From: Janthinobacterium agaricidamnosum NBRC 102515 = DSM 9628
GTDB taxonomy: Bacteria > Pseudomonadota > Gammaproteobacteria > Burkholderiales > Burkholderiaceae_D
NCBI RefSeq assembly: GCF_000723165.1
Contig: NZ_HG322949.1
Coordinates: 3,626,857 to 3,690,856 of the forward strand
Reading direction: 5' to 3'
Length of the DNA: 64,000 nucleotides
The notes beneath the pieces are model-generated. The model worked only from the letters and a program-made list of their open reading frames with translations. It searched no databases and was not told the DNA's origin. The position numbers and the translations under genes are program-made. Positions 47,594-55,743 of this stretch are shown here, piece after piece; the stretch's first letter is position 1, and each line of letters begins with the position of its first letter.

Positions 47594-48850
47594 TTAGTGC
47601 GCCGCCCACTGGATCGAATTGATGTCGATCCCTTCCTTGAACATGTCCCACAGCGGCGACAGGTCACGCAATTTGGTCACTTTCGATTTCAGCAGGTTGA
47701 TCGCGAAATCGATGTCTTCTTCGGTCGAGAAACGGCCGATGGTGAAACGGATCGAGCTATGCGCCAGTTCGTCGCTGCGGCCCAGCGCGCGCAGCACGTA
47801 CGACGGCTCCAGGCTGGCCGAGGTACAGGCCGAGCCGGACGAGACCGCGATATCCTTGATCGCCATGATCAGCGATTCGCCTTCGACGTAGTTGAAGCTG
47901 ACGTTCAGGTTGTGCGGCACGCGGTGATCCATGTCGCCGTTGATGTAGGTTTCCTCGATTTCCTGCAAGCCTTTGGCGAGGCGGTCACGCAAGCCCTTGA
48001 TGCGGGCGATTTCGCTCTCCATTTCTTCCTTGGCGAGGCGGAACGCTTCGCCCATGCCGACGATCTGGTGGGTTGGCAAGGTGCCGGAACGCAAGCCTCG
48101 CTCGTGGCCGCCGCCGTGCATTTGCGCTTCGATGCGCACCCGCGGCTTGCGGCACACGTACAACGCGCCGACGCCTTTCGGGCCGTAGGTCTTGTGCGCG
48201 GTGAAGGTCATCAGGTCGACCTTGGTCTTTTGCAGGTCGATCACCATCTTGCCGGTCGCTTGCGCGGCGTCGCAATGGAAAATGATGCCTTTCGAGCGGC
48301 ACAGTTCGCCGATCTCGGCGATCGGCTGGATCACGCCGATTTCATTGTTGACCAGCATCACCGAAATCAAAATGGTGTCCGGGCGGATCGCCGCGGTCAG
48401 TTGTTCGATAGTGATCAAGCCATTGTCTTGCGGTTCCAGGTAGGTCGCGTCGAAACCGACCCGTTCCAGTTCGCGCACCGTGTCCAGCACCGCCTTGTGC
48501 TCGGTCTTGACGGTGATGATGTGCTTGCCCTTGGTCTTGTAGAATTGCGCCGCGCCCTTGATCGCCAGGTTGTTGCTTTCGGTTGCGCCGGAGGTCCAGA
48601 TGATTTCGCGCGGATCGGCATTGACCAGCGCCGCCACGTGGCCGCGCGCCTCTTCCACCGCTTTTTCCGCGCTCCAGCCATACATGTGGCTGCGCGACGC
48701 CGGATTGCCGAACTGCTCGCGCAGGTAAGGAATCATCTTGTCGGCAACACGCGGATCGATCGGCGTGGTGGCCGAGTAATCCATGTAGATCGGGAAATGC
48801 GGCGCAGTTTCAAAATGCACTAGGCCTACGTTTTTTTCAGGGGCGTTCAT
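47594..48850 (-). CDS. iscS: Cysteine desulfurase IscS
   Basis: A 418-residue PLP enzyme that takes sulfur from cysteine for clusters and tRNA thiolation. The start at 48850 has GGAG seven bases upstream; a further in-frame start seven codons earlier is less well placed. The PLP lysine is in [15 protein letters not shown], and the catalytic Cys loop in [21 protein letters not shown]. The N-terminus has about 12 more residues ([13 protein letters not shown]) than the E. coli enzyme. Confidence 0.97.
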   Translation of the reverse strand: MNAPEKNVGLVHFETAPHFPIYMDYSATTPIDPRVADKMIPYLREQFGNPASRSHMYGWSAEKAVEEARGHVAALVNADPREIIWTSGATESNNLAIKGAAQFYKTKGKHIITVKTEHKAVLDTVRELERVGFDATYLEPQDNGLITIEQLTAAIRPDTILISVMLVNNEIGVIQPIAEIGELCRSKGIIFHCDAAQATGKMVIDLQKTKVDLMTFTAHKTYGPKGVGALYVCRKPRVRIEAQMHGGGHERGLRSGTLPTHQIVGMGEAFRLAKEEMESEIARIKGLRDRLAKGLQEIEETYINGDMDHRVPHNLNVSFNYVEGESLIMAIKDIAVSSGSACTSASLEPSYVLRALGRSDELAHSSIRFTIGRFSTEEDIDFAINLLKSKVTKLRDLSPLWDMFKEGIDINSIQWAAH

Positions 48851-48891
48851 CAATAACTCCAATGCAATCAAGCGGACTATATTCTTAATTC

Positions 48892-49368
48892 TTAACCGAG
48901 CGCGGCGTGGTTACGGTGCATCACCATCACGTTTTGCTCGGCATTCTTTTGCCTCTGCTGGTCGACCAGGTCCTGCAGCGACACAGAATCCAGGTAATCG
49001 ACCATTTTTTCATTCAATGTTGCCCACAGCTCATGCGTCATGCAGCGCGCGCCGGTCGCGGCGTCGGCGCCGTGGCAATGCTCCTTGCCGCCGCACTGGG
49101 TCGCATCGAGCGGTTCATCGACGGCGATGATGATGTCGGCCACCGTCACCTTGTCGGCGCGGCGCGCCAGGCTGTAGCCGCCGCCCGGGCCGCGGATCGA
49201 CTCGACGATCTCGTGGCGCCGCAACTTGCCGAACAGCTGCTCCAGGTACGACAGGGAGATAGCCTGACGCTGGCTGATTCCGGATAAGGTGACCGGTCCC
49301 TTGCCCTGGCGCAGGGCGAGATCGATCATCGCGGTCACAGCAAAACGGCCTTTGGTAGTCAGACGCAT
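48892..49368 (-). CDS. iscR: Fe-S cluster-sensing regulator IscR
   Basis: A 158-residue Rrf2-family repressor that represses isc genes when it carries a [2Fe-2S] cluster. The start at 49368 gives [19 protein letters not shown]. The wing and helix-turn-helix ([33 protein letters not shown]) are intact. Ligands are Cys92, Cys98, Cys109 and His112; the spacing between the second and third Cys is ten residues, five more than in E. coli. A matching operator lies upstream. Confidence 0.96.
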   Translation of the reverse strand: MRLTTKGRFAVTAMIDLALRQGKGPVTLSGISQRQAISLSYLEQLFGKLRRHEIVESIRGPGGGYSLARRADKVTVADIIIAVDEPLDATQCGGKEHCHGADAATGARCMTHELWATLNEKMVDYLDSVSLQDLVDQQRQKNAEQNVMVMHRNHAALG

Positions 49369-49435
49369 ACAACCTCGGTTCAACTAAGTTAAAATATTGC
49401 GTGTTCAACCGCGAGGGCAGCAAGCTTAAACCCCG

Positions 49436-49461
49436 ATTAGTTGAATGATTTAGTCAAGTAT
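49436..49461 (-). promoter_or_regulatory. Predicted type 1 IscR operator of iscR
   Basis: On the minus strand the site reads ATACTTGACTAAATCATTCA and continues as ACTAAT, a near match to the type 1 IscR motif (ATAsyTGACTa, a short A/T-rich middle, then AGTCrasTAT). It overlaps the -10 box of the predicted promoter, so holo-IscR binding would block transcription. The match was made by eye. Confidence 0.65.
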
Positions 49462-49485
49462 AACAAATCCGCGCAGGTTTGTCAG
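49457..49485 (-). promoter_or_regulatory. Predicted sigma-70 promoter of the isc operon
   Basis: CTGACA (49485-49480) and TATACT (49462-49457) on the minus strand are separated by exactly 17 bases, close to consensus. It lies about 90 bases upstream of the iscR start and overlaps the IscR operator. Confidence 0.7.
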
Positions 49486-49558
49486 AGAGGCCCCTGAAAC
49501 GCAAGGGCTATGCAGGCATGCGCCCTGGAAGGCGCCATGCGGCGGAAAATATCAGCGC

Positions 49559-50356
49559 TCAAACCTGCAACAAATGCATCGGCCCGAACAGCTCTTGCAT
49601 GGTGGTATTGTTGATGAAGGTCAAGTTATACGGATGTTCGGCGGCCACTTGCGGCAGACGGGCCGTCACCGGCAATTTTTTCAGCAATTCGGCGATCTTG
49701 CCCCACAACACCAGGGTCGGCGCGGTCCTGCCAGCCGACTCGCTCCGTTCAGCCAGCGCGGCCAGCACCACTTGCAGGAACGGCAGCCAGCCGCGCGCAT
49801 CGTGCACCGGCGCTACGTGGGCGCGGAATACCAGCGCGGCGTTGAGCAGCAAGAAACCCTGATGGCTCAGGTTATGCTGCAAATCCGGCAAGGTCTGGAT
49901 CGTGCCGCTGCCATTGCCGCGCGCCCTGGCCGATACCGGCGCCATGGCGGCGCCGGAAGTATCGCCGGCCGTCAATTGCCCATCGGCGACCAGCAGCATC
50001 TTCATGAAATTGCGCAAGGACGTGGCGCGGTTGACCTGTTTCGACAAGCCCGCTTCCGACCACAGGCTGCCGACCGCGCCATCCATGAAGCACACGCCGG
50101 TGGCGCTGGCGGCGCGCGGATATGGCCCCTCGCCGACCAGCACATACCTGACCGCATCGATCGGCAAGGCGAACGCGGCGAACAGCCGTTGTTCGGTCGG
50201 CAAATAGTCGTCGATCGCCAGCGCCGGCAAATAGGCCGGATCGGCGCTTGCCACCGCTTGCAATCCTTGCTGCAAGATCGGCCGCCAGGAAACATCGGCC
50301 AGGGCCAGCGCCTCGAGGATGCTGGCGGGAATTAAGGAATGCGGGGAAGTCGACAT
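49559..50356 (-). CDS. Uracil-DNA-glycosylase-like protein with an altered active site
   Basis: A 265-residue protein with the layout of family 1 uracil-DNA glycosylase: motif 1 YVLVGEGPYPRAASATGVCF (71-90), a SLRNFMKMLL helix (113-122), motif 2 GFLLLNAALVFRAH (167-180), LVLWGKIAELL and motif 3 HPYNLTF (241-247). In active enzymes motif 1 is GQDPYHG, with Asp as the catalytic base. Here Gln-Asp-Pro-Tyr-His has become Glu-Gly-Pro-Tyr-Pro, so the catalytic Asp is Gly77. Glycosylase activity is therefore doubtful; it may bind DNA or be a different subfamily. It stands alone between isc and a repeat-rich gap. Confidence 0.75.
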   Translation of the reverse strand: MSTSPHSLIPASILEALALADVSWRPILQQGLQAVASADPAYLPALAIDDYLPTEQRLFAAFALPIDAVRYVLVGEGPYPRAASATGVCFMDGAVGSLWSEAGLSKQVNRATSLRNFMKMLLVADGQLTAGDTSGAAMAPVSARARGNGSGTIQTLPDLQHNLSHQGFLLLNAALVFRAHVAPVHDARGWLPFLQVVLAALAERSESAGRTAPTLVLWGKIAELLKKLPVTARLPQVAAEHPYNLTFINNTTMQELFGPMHLLQV

Positions 50357-50400
50357 CGTGGCAGCTCAAAACGGAAAGGCGAAATTGTAGCGCAAGGCTT

Positions 50401-50560
50401 AGAGCCTATCCCAGTAGATGAATACGCCCTCTTCTGGCGCCCCTCAGGAACGGGGACTGCGTTGATCGTCGTCGCGTGGCTCGCCACGCTTGCTCCTCAC
50501 GCCTGGTCCGCGCTCCTGATGCGCGGCCAGTAGACGACGCTCACTACTGGGATAGGCTCT
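50401..50560 (+). repeat. Dispersed repeat A, copy 1 (160 bp with inverted ends)
   Basis: Bounded by inverted ends AGAGCCTATCCCAGTAG and CTACTGGGATAGGCTCT (17 bp, perfect). The same 160-base sequence occurs at 61275-61434 with only about seven differences by eye. It has no gene. Size, inverted ends and intergenic location fit a MITE-like or REP-like element. It is followed directly by repeat B. Confidence 0.85.
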
Positions 50561-50561
50561 T

Positions 50562-50665
50562 AGAGCGTCGAACAAAATGTTCAGGGCAAGGCGCATTGCC
50601 GTAGACAGTACAGATGTACGACAAGGCAATGCAACGCCGCCATGGATGTTTTGTCAGACGCTCTT
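50562..50665 (+). repeat. Dispersed repeat B, copy 2 (about 104 bp with inverted ends)
   Basis: Starts one base after repeat A. The ends AGAGCGTCGAACAAAA and TTTTGTCAGACGCTCT match as inverted repeats at 14 of 16 positions. An inner GCATTGCC/GGCAATGC hairpin surrounds a short palindromic centre. A reverse-oriented, shorter relative is at 41755-41842. Together with repeat A it takes up most of the 383-base gap 50357-50739. Confidence 0.8.
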
Positions 50666-50739
50666 GATCGCCGCCGGATACTTTCACCTGGCTGCCGGAC
50701 TTTCGGGGGAGGTACGCAACAAACGCAACAATTAAGCTG

Positions 50740-51408
50740 TCACGCTTTGGACAGATCGTAGATATCGCCAGTTTCCATCACGCCGCCGGCACGTTTGCCA
50801 CGCGCCGCCGCCAGCATCGCCTGGCCGACGATTTCCGTGCTGAGCACGGAACGCGGCCACCATTTGCGCATCAGCGGCATGAAAGGCCAGCTCACCGCGT
50901 AAATAAAACGATACGGCAAGGTTTTCGAACGGGTGCCATTGAGCGGCTCGATCGCCCCGGCACGGAACAGGTAAACCGCCTTGAACGGCAGGCGCTGCAA
51001 CGCATTTTCAGTGCGGCCCTTGACCCGCGCCCACATGCTGCCGCCCTTTTCAGTACTGTCGGTGCCGGCGCCGGATACATAGACAAAGGCCATGTTCGGG
51101 TTGTGCTGCGCCAAAGGCTGCGCCGCCGCCATCGTGTAATCGTAGGTCAGGCGCGCATAGCGGGCCTCGCTCCTGCCGATTGCGGAAACGCCGAGGCAAA
51201 AGAAACAGGCGTCATAACCGGATAAGCGCTCTTCCAGGCCGCCATAATTCATCATGTCGGTGTGCATCAGTTGCTGCAATTTGGCATGCTGCTGGGGCAC
51301 GGCCGTGCGCCCGACCAGCAACACTTGCTCCACATCGGGAGCCAGCAGCGCCTCGCGCAGCACGCCCTGCCCGACCATGCCGCTGGCGCCAAAGATAATG
51401 ATTTTCAT
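50740..51408 (-). CDS. NAD(P)-binding Rossmann-fold protein (atypical SDR, epimerase-like)
   Basis: A 222-residue protein with the dinucleotide-binding start IIIFGASGMVGQGVLREAL at the N-terminus. YDACFFCLGVSAIGRSEARYARLTYDYT and FVYVSGAGTDSTEKGGSMWARVKGRTENAL show the atypical SDR layout, where a Tyr-x3-Lys pair is not clearly present. Similar proteins act as NAD(P)-dependent oxidoreductases or sensors. No partner gene is evident. Confidence 0.82.
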   Translation of the reverse strand: MKIIIFGASGMVGQGVLREALLAPDVEQVLLVGRTAVPQQHAKLQQLMHTDMMNYGGLEERLSGYDACFFCLGVSAIGRSEARYARLTYDYTMAAAQPLAQHNPNMAFVYVSGAGTDSTEKGGSMWARVKGRTENALQRLPFKAVYLFRAGAIEPLNGTRSKTLPYRFIYAVSWPFMPLMRKWWPRSVLSTEIVGQAMLAAARGKRAGGVMETGDIYDLSKA

Positions 51409-51479
51409 ACGCTTGCTTTCAAATGTGATGAGTACTCACTTAAGCATAAAGTGAGCCTCCCTGAAAAAGCAAGCTGGAA

Positions 51480-52124
51480 TTACTCGGCGTCGCTTTGCTG
51501 CGCCGGATGCGCCGCGATGAAGGCCGACAAGCTGACGCAGTGCTGGTTGATGCGCACCAGCGTCGGATACGGCGCCAGGTCGATATGAAAACGCTCGGCA
51601 TTGAAGATTTGCGGCACCAGGCAGCAATCGGCTTGCGTCGGCGTATCGCCATGGCAAAACAGCCCGCTGCGGCCATCGCGCGCCAACTGCGCCTCCAGCG
51701 TCGCCAGCCCGTCGGCGGTCCAGTGCCGATACCATTCCTGCTTGGCTTCCTCGCTGACACCCAACTCCCCCTTCAGGTATTTCAGCACCCGCAGATTGGT
51801 CAGCGGATGGGTGTCGCAAGCGAGTATCATCGCCAGCGCGCGCACCCGCGCCCGGCCCGCCGCATCGGCCGGCAACAGCGGCACGGCGGGATGCGCGTCA
51901 TCGAGGTACTCCAGCAGCGCCAGCGACTGGGTCAGGATGACGCCGCCATCGTCCAGCGACGGCACCAGCGCGGCCGGATTGATGTTGCGGTACGACTCCA
52001 GCAATTGCTCGCCGCCGCTGCGCAGCAAGTGCACCGGAATGCTCTCGTAAGGCAAGCCCTTCAGGTTCAGTCCGATCCGCACCCGGTACGCGGCGGAACT
52101 GCGGAAGTAGGTATACAGCTTCAT
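51480..52124 (-). CDS. maiA: Maleylacetoacetate isomerase (zeta-class GST)
   Basis: A 214-residue glutathione-dependent isomerase of tyrosine/homogentisate breakdown (maleylacetoacetate to fumarylacetoacetate). The start at 52124 lies one base after the stop of the hydrolase gene. The zeta-GST motif is YFRSSAAYRVRIGLNLKGL, with the active Ser pair, then TQSLALLEYLDDAHP. The C-terminal CHGDTPTQADCCLVPQIFNAERFHIDL is typical. A maleylpyruvate isomerase role (gentisate path) cannot be excluded. Confidence 0.92.
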   Translation of the reverse strand: MKLYTYFRSSAAYRVRIGLNLKGLPYESIPVHLLRSGGEQLLESYRNINPAALVPSLDDGGVILTQSLALLEYLDDAHPAVPLLPADAAGRARVRALAMILACDTHPLTNLRVLKYLKGELGVSEEAKQEWYRHWTADGLATLEAQLARDGRSGLFCHGDTPTQADCCLVPQIFNAERFHIDLAPYPTLVRINQHCVSLSAFIAAHPAQQSDAE

Positions 52125-52125
52125 G

Positions 52126-53148
52126 TCAGGCACGCCCCCGGTACGGCGCGACGGTCTGCTCGATGGCGCCGAAAATGCTGACGCCGTCCGTATCCAGCAT
52201 TTCGATGCGCACGCTGTCGCCGAATTTCAGGAAGGAAGTTTTGGGTGCGCCATGTTCGATGGTTTCATACATGCGCACTTCGGCCAGGCAGCAATAACCG
52301 ACGCCGCCGTTGTCGATGCTGGAACCAAACAGGCTGCCCTGCTTGTTCGACACCGTGCCGGAACCGACAATGGTGCCGGCGATCAATTCGCGGGTCGCGG
52401 CGGCATGCGCCACCAACTGGCCAAAATCGAAGGTCATGTCCTCGCCGGCGTTCGGCTTGCCGAACGGCTGCCGGTTCAATTGCACCAGCAATGGCAAGTG
52501 CACTTTATTATCGGCCCAGTGCCGCCCCAATTCATCGGGCGTGACCGCCACCGGCGAAAACGCGCTGGCCGCCTTCGACTGGAAGAAGCCGAAACCCTTG
52601 GCCAGTTCTCCGGGAATCAAATTGCGCAGCGACACATCGTTGACCAGCATCACCAGCCGGATCGCCGCGGCCGCATCGGCCACGCCGGCTCCCATCGCCA
52701 CGTCGCCGGTGATCACCGCCACTTCCGCCTCCAGGTCGATGCCCCACGCTTCCGACAAGGCGAAGATCGGATCGCGCGGACCGATAAAGCTGTCCGAACC
52801 GCCCTGGTACATCAGCGGATCGGTATAAAACGAGGCCGGCACTTCGGCGTTGCGCGCCTTGCGCACCAGCTCGACGTGATTGATGTAGGCCGAGCCGTCG
52901 GCCCACTGGTAGGCGCGCGGCAACGGCGAATGGCACAGGGCCTCGTCGAATGGCCGGGCGTCCGGCGCGTTGCCGCTATTCAACGCGGCATACACCTGCT
53001 CCAGTTGCGGGGCCAGCGCATCCCAGTGGTCGAGCGCGGCTTGCAGGCTGGCCGCGATGGCCGGCACGGCTTGATATTGCGTCAGGTCGCGGCTGACCAC
53101 CACCAGCGCGCCGTCGCGGCTGCCGCTTTTTAATGTTGCCAATTTCAT
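52126..53148 (-). CDS. Fumarylacetoacetate hydrolase family protein
   Basis: A 340-residue enzyme of the FAH fold that cleaves carbon-carbon bonds in beta-diketo acids, here probably fumarylacetoacetate or fumarylpyruvate. Metal-ligand regions are visible: WGIDLEAEVAVITGDV and LVNDVSLRNLIPGELAKGFGFFQSK, with the catalytic GTVSNKQGSLFGSS near 270. It is followed by maiA with coupled spacing, so the two act in succession. Homogentisate or gentisate dioxygenase is not inside the window. Confidence 0.92.
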   Translation of the reverse strand: MKLATLKSGSRDGALVVVSRDLTQYQAVPAIAASLQAALDHWDALAPQLEQVYAALNSGNAPDARPFDEALCHSPLPRAYQWADGSAYINHVELVRKARNAEVPASFYTDPLMYQGGSDSFIGPRDPIFALSEAWGIDLEAEVAVITGDVAMGAGVADAAAAIRLVMLVNDVSLRNLIPGELAKGFGFFQSKAASAFSPVAVTPDELGRHWADNKVHLPLLVQLNRQPFGKPNAGEDMTFDFGQLVAHAAATRELIAGTIVGSGTVSNKQGSLFGSSIDNGGVGYCCLAEVRMYETIEHGAPKTSFLKFGDSVRIEMLDTDGVSIFGAIEQTVAPYRGRA

Positions 53149-53192
53149 GCTAAATCCTTGACGTATGATTGCTTGACGATTGCTTTATTTAC

Positions 53193-53720
53193 TTAAGCAG
53201 ACTGATGCATCCAGGCCGCATGCTTGGGCGCGCGGCGGGTCAAGGACCACTCTTCCAGCATCGCCCATTTGACATCGTCCAGTTGCTTTTTCATTTGCGG
53301 CGTGGCGGTATTGGCCGCCAATTCCAGGCGGTGGCCGTTCGGGTCGAAGAAATAGATCGACTGGAAGATCGTGTGATTGACGGGACCCAGCACCTCGATG
53401 CCGCCCGCCAGCAGGCGTTCCTTGGCGGCCAGCAAGTCATCCATGCTGTCGACTTCCAGCGCCAGATGCTGCACCCAGGCCGGGGTGTTGCGGTCGCGGT
53501 CCATCGGCGCCTGGGTCGGCAATTCGAAAAACGCCAGCACATTGCCGTGGCCGGCGTCGAGGAACACGTGCATGTACGGGTCCGGCGCCTTGGTCGACGG
53601 CACCCGGTCTTCGGCGATGGCCAGCACAAAGTCCATATTCAAGTGTTTGCCATACCACTCGACGGTTTGCCTGGCGTCGATGCAGCGGTAAGCCACATGG
53701 TGGATTTGCTTGATTTTCAT
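53193..53720 (-). CDS. VOC-family (glyoxalase/extradiol-type) protein
   Basis: A 175-residue protein. The start at 53720 has GGAG six bases upstream. Two beta-alpha-beta-beta-beta modules are visible: IHHVAYRCIDARQTVEWYGKHLNMDF and VQHLALEVDSMDDLLAAKERLLAGG, with metal-ligand candidates His (IHHVAY), His (VQHLALEV) and Glu (GHRLELAAN). It lies 44 bases upstream of the hydrolase gene, so it may carry out a step or protect against intermediates in that pathway. Confidence 0.87.
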   Translation of the reverse strand: MKIKQIHHVAYRCIDARQTVEWYGKHLNMDFVLAIAEDRVPSTKAPDPYMHVFLDAGHGNVLAFFELPTQAPMDRDRNTPAWVQHLALEVDSMDDLLAAKERLLAGGIEVLGPVNHTIFQSIYFFDPNGHRLELAANTATPQMKKQLDDVKWAMLEEWSLTRRAPKHAAWMHQSA

Positions 53721-53834
53721 AGAAGTCTCCAATGATGCGGCCGAGACAGGACCAGCCGCTGGTTTTACACCATTAGAGTCGAGTTCCAGCTATCATACAA
53801 ACAATATTTACCTATCGATTTATCGGATTACCTT

Positions 53835-54776
53835 ATGAGTCCCAGCCTGCGCCAGATGCGCGCCCTTGTCGCGCTCGCCAAGAGCGGCAGTTTTACGCTG
53901 GCCGCCGAACACTTGCACATCACCCAATCGGCGCTGAGCGGCTTGATCAAGGAACTGGAACAAGTCACCGGCGTGCGTGTCGTCGAGCGTAGCACGCGCA
54001 AGATGCAGCTGTCTGAAATCGGCCGCGAACTGTATCCGCTGTTCGACAAGATGATCCAGGACCTCGATGGCGCGATGGCCGACATCGCCAGCCGCAAGGC
54101 GCTGAAAAAAGGCATGGTGCGCATCGCGGCGCCGCAAATGATGGCGTGCACGCTGTTGCCCGAAGTCATAGCCGCGTACCGCCAGCACTACCCGGAGGTG
54201 CAAGTGCGGCTGGTCGATTGCCCGGTGGAAAACGTATCGGGCCGCGTGTTCAGCGGCGAAGTCGATTTCGGCGTCGGCCCGGAGCGCGACACGACGCCGG
54301 AAATCGCCGCCCAGGTCTTGTTTGAAATGCCGTTCGTGCTGGTGTTCCCGGAACAGCATCCGCTGCAACAAAAACCGCGCCTTACCTGGGCCGACGTCAA
54401 CGACTATCCGTTCATCGCGCTGCAAGGCCAATTCACCGAACGCCTGCTGCGCGACATGCATGGTTCCTTCCGCGATCTGTCCTTAAATCCAAGCAACGAA
54501 GTGACTTTCATGACCACCGCGCTGGCGATGGTCAGTACCGGGCTGGGCATCACCGTATGCCTGCCGTACGCCGAACCGATGGTCAAGCTGTATCGCTTGC
54601 GGATGCGCCAGTTGCACGAGCCGGAATTGACGCGGCGCTTTTTTGTCTACAGCAAGAACGGTCGCTCGCTGTCGCCGGCGGCCGACAGCCTGATCGCCTT
54701 CCTGCACAAATTTGTTGAAACTCATCAATGGAATGTGACGGCGCAGCGCGGCACGATAGCGGACAGCGCTTTATAA
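53835..54776 (+). CDS. LysR-family transcriptional regulator
   Basis: A 313-residue regulator. The N-terminal winged helix-turn-helix LRQMRALVALAKSGSFTLAAEHLHITQSALSGLIKELEQVTGVRVVERSTRKMQLSEIG is intact, followed by the ligand-binding domain (about 95-300). It is divergent from the VOC-hydrolase-maiA operon across a 114-base AT-rich gap (53721-53834), which is the classical position for a LysR regulator of that operon. The inducer is probably an intermediate of the aromatic pathway. Confidence 0.93.
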   Translation: MSPSLRQMRALVALAKSGSFTLAAEHLHITQSALSGLIKELEQVTGVRVVERSTRKMQLSEIGRELYPLFDKMIQDLDGAMADIASRKALKKGMVRIAAPQMMACTLLPEVIAAYRQHYPEVQVRLVDCPVENVSGRVFSGEVDFGVGPERDTTPEIAAQVLFEMPFVLVFPEQHPLQQKPRLTWADVNDYPFIALQGQFTERLLRDMHGSFRDLSLNPSNEVTFMTTALAMVSTGLGITVCLPYAEPMVKLYRLRMRQLHEPELTRRFFVYSKNGRSLSPAADSLIAFLHKFVETHQWNVTAQRGTIADSAL

Positions 54777-54829
54777 TCAAGCACATTCAAGCGCATACTT
54801 CTTGTACGCAACACACCCACGACTACACC

Positions 54830-55426
54830 ATGAACAGCAAGCCAGCACGCCTCAGCGCCGACACCATCGCGGTCAACCAAGGGATGGACAAATTCGACGG
54901 CCACCACAGGGTCTGGCTGTTCGGCTACGGTTCGCTGATCTACAAGGCGGATTTTCCGTACCTTGAACGGCGCGCGGCCAGCATCAGCGGCTGGACCCGG
55001 CGCTTCTGGCAAGGTTCGCACGACCATCGCGGCACCGAAACGGCGCCGGGCCGGGTCGCCACCATCGTGCCGCAGGATGGCGCGGTCTGCGACGGCATGG
55101 CTTACCTGATCACGCCCGAAGTATTCGGCCACCTGGACCACCGCGAAAAAAACGGCTACCTGCGGCTGGCGACCGACATCCATTTCGACGACGGCAGCCA
55201 CGTCGAAGGATTGGTGTATATCGCCACCGAGCACAATCAAGCGTTCCTCGGCGCGGCATCGGAACTGGAGATTGCGCACCACATCGCCAGGTCGGCCGGC
55301 CCCAGCGGCCCGAATACCGAATACCTGATCAAGCTGGCGGTGGCGCTGCGCGAACTGGGCAAGCACGATCCGCATGTGTTTGCCATTGAAGAACACCTGG
55401 AACGGCTGGCGACAGAAAAATCCTGA
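54830..55426 (+). CDS. chaC: Glutathione-specific gamma-glutamylcyclotransferase (ChaC type)
   Basis: A 198-residue enzyme that would degrade glutathione to 5-oxoproline and Cys-Gly. The substrate-binding loop is WLFGYGSLIYK, and the catalytic Glu is in DHREKNGYLR. FWQGSHDHRGTETAPGRVATIV is typical of the ChaC group. The start at 54830 is chosen over a longer frame that overlaps the LysR gene; no good ribosome-binding site is visible. Confidence 0.9.
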   Translation: MNSKPARLSADTIAVNQGMDKFDGHHRVWLFGYGSLIYKADFPYLERRAASISGWTRRFWQGSHDHRGTETAPGRVATIVPQDGAVCDGMAYLITPEVFGHLDHREKNGYLRLATDIHFDDGSHVEGLVYIATEHNQAFLGAASELEIAHHIARSAGPSGPNTEYLIKLAVALRELGKHDPHVFAIEEHLERLATEKS

Positions 55427-55537
55427 GTTCCCCCCTCGCCCGTAAGCTTGCGCGGCAACGGCATGTGCCGATAACAGCACGGCGGCGTGGCTTTCCGAAT
55501 CTTGGCCCGAAGCGTAAGCATGGCCATGGCATCAAAA

Positions 55538-55555
55538 AATGACATCGATATCATT
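55538..55555. promoter_or_regulatory. LacI-family operator 1
   Basis: AATGACATCGATATCATT: an 18-bp palindrome with one mismatch and the CG centre common to LacI-family operators. It lies just upstream of the predicted -35 box and 189 bases before the regulator start. Confidence 0.72.
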
Positions 55556-55647
55556 TCAGCAGACAAAATCTGAAAACCTGTCATAATGGGCTGCGGCTTC
55601 TGTTCAAGCCTTATTCAAATAAATAGTCATGCATGCATTCAAACAAA

Positions 55648-55665
55648 AATGACATCGATGTCATT
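55648..55665. promoter_or_regulatory. LacI-family operator 2 (perfect palindrome)
   Basis: AATGACATCGATGTCATT: an exact 18-bp palindrome. It is 110 bases downstream of operator 1 and lies beyond the predicted promoter. Two operators this far apart could allow looping by a tetrameric or paired regulator. Confidence 0.78.
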
Positions 55666-55743
55666 ATATGAGACTACATTTAAAACCCATCATGATGCGT
55701 CCGCAATTTCGATTCAATCCCGGCTACGGCCAACGAGTGATGT

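Larger units (their letters stand above)
55427..55743 (+). other. Regulatory region in front of the LacI-type regulator
   Basis: A 317-base gap with no gene. It holds two 18-bp operators and a possible promoter between them (CAGACA, 16-base spacer, CATAAT at about 55560-55587). The sequence downstream of the second operator is AT-rich. Confidence 0.6.

Noticed and set aside
50401..50665. Inverted repeats considered as insertion sequence ends or a CRISPR-like unit
   Set aside because: The interior is only 100-160 bases with no transposase, and there is no regular repeat-spacer pattern.
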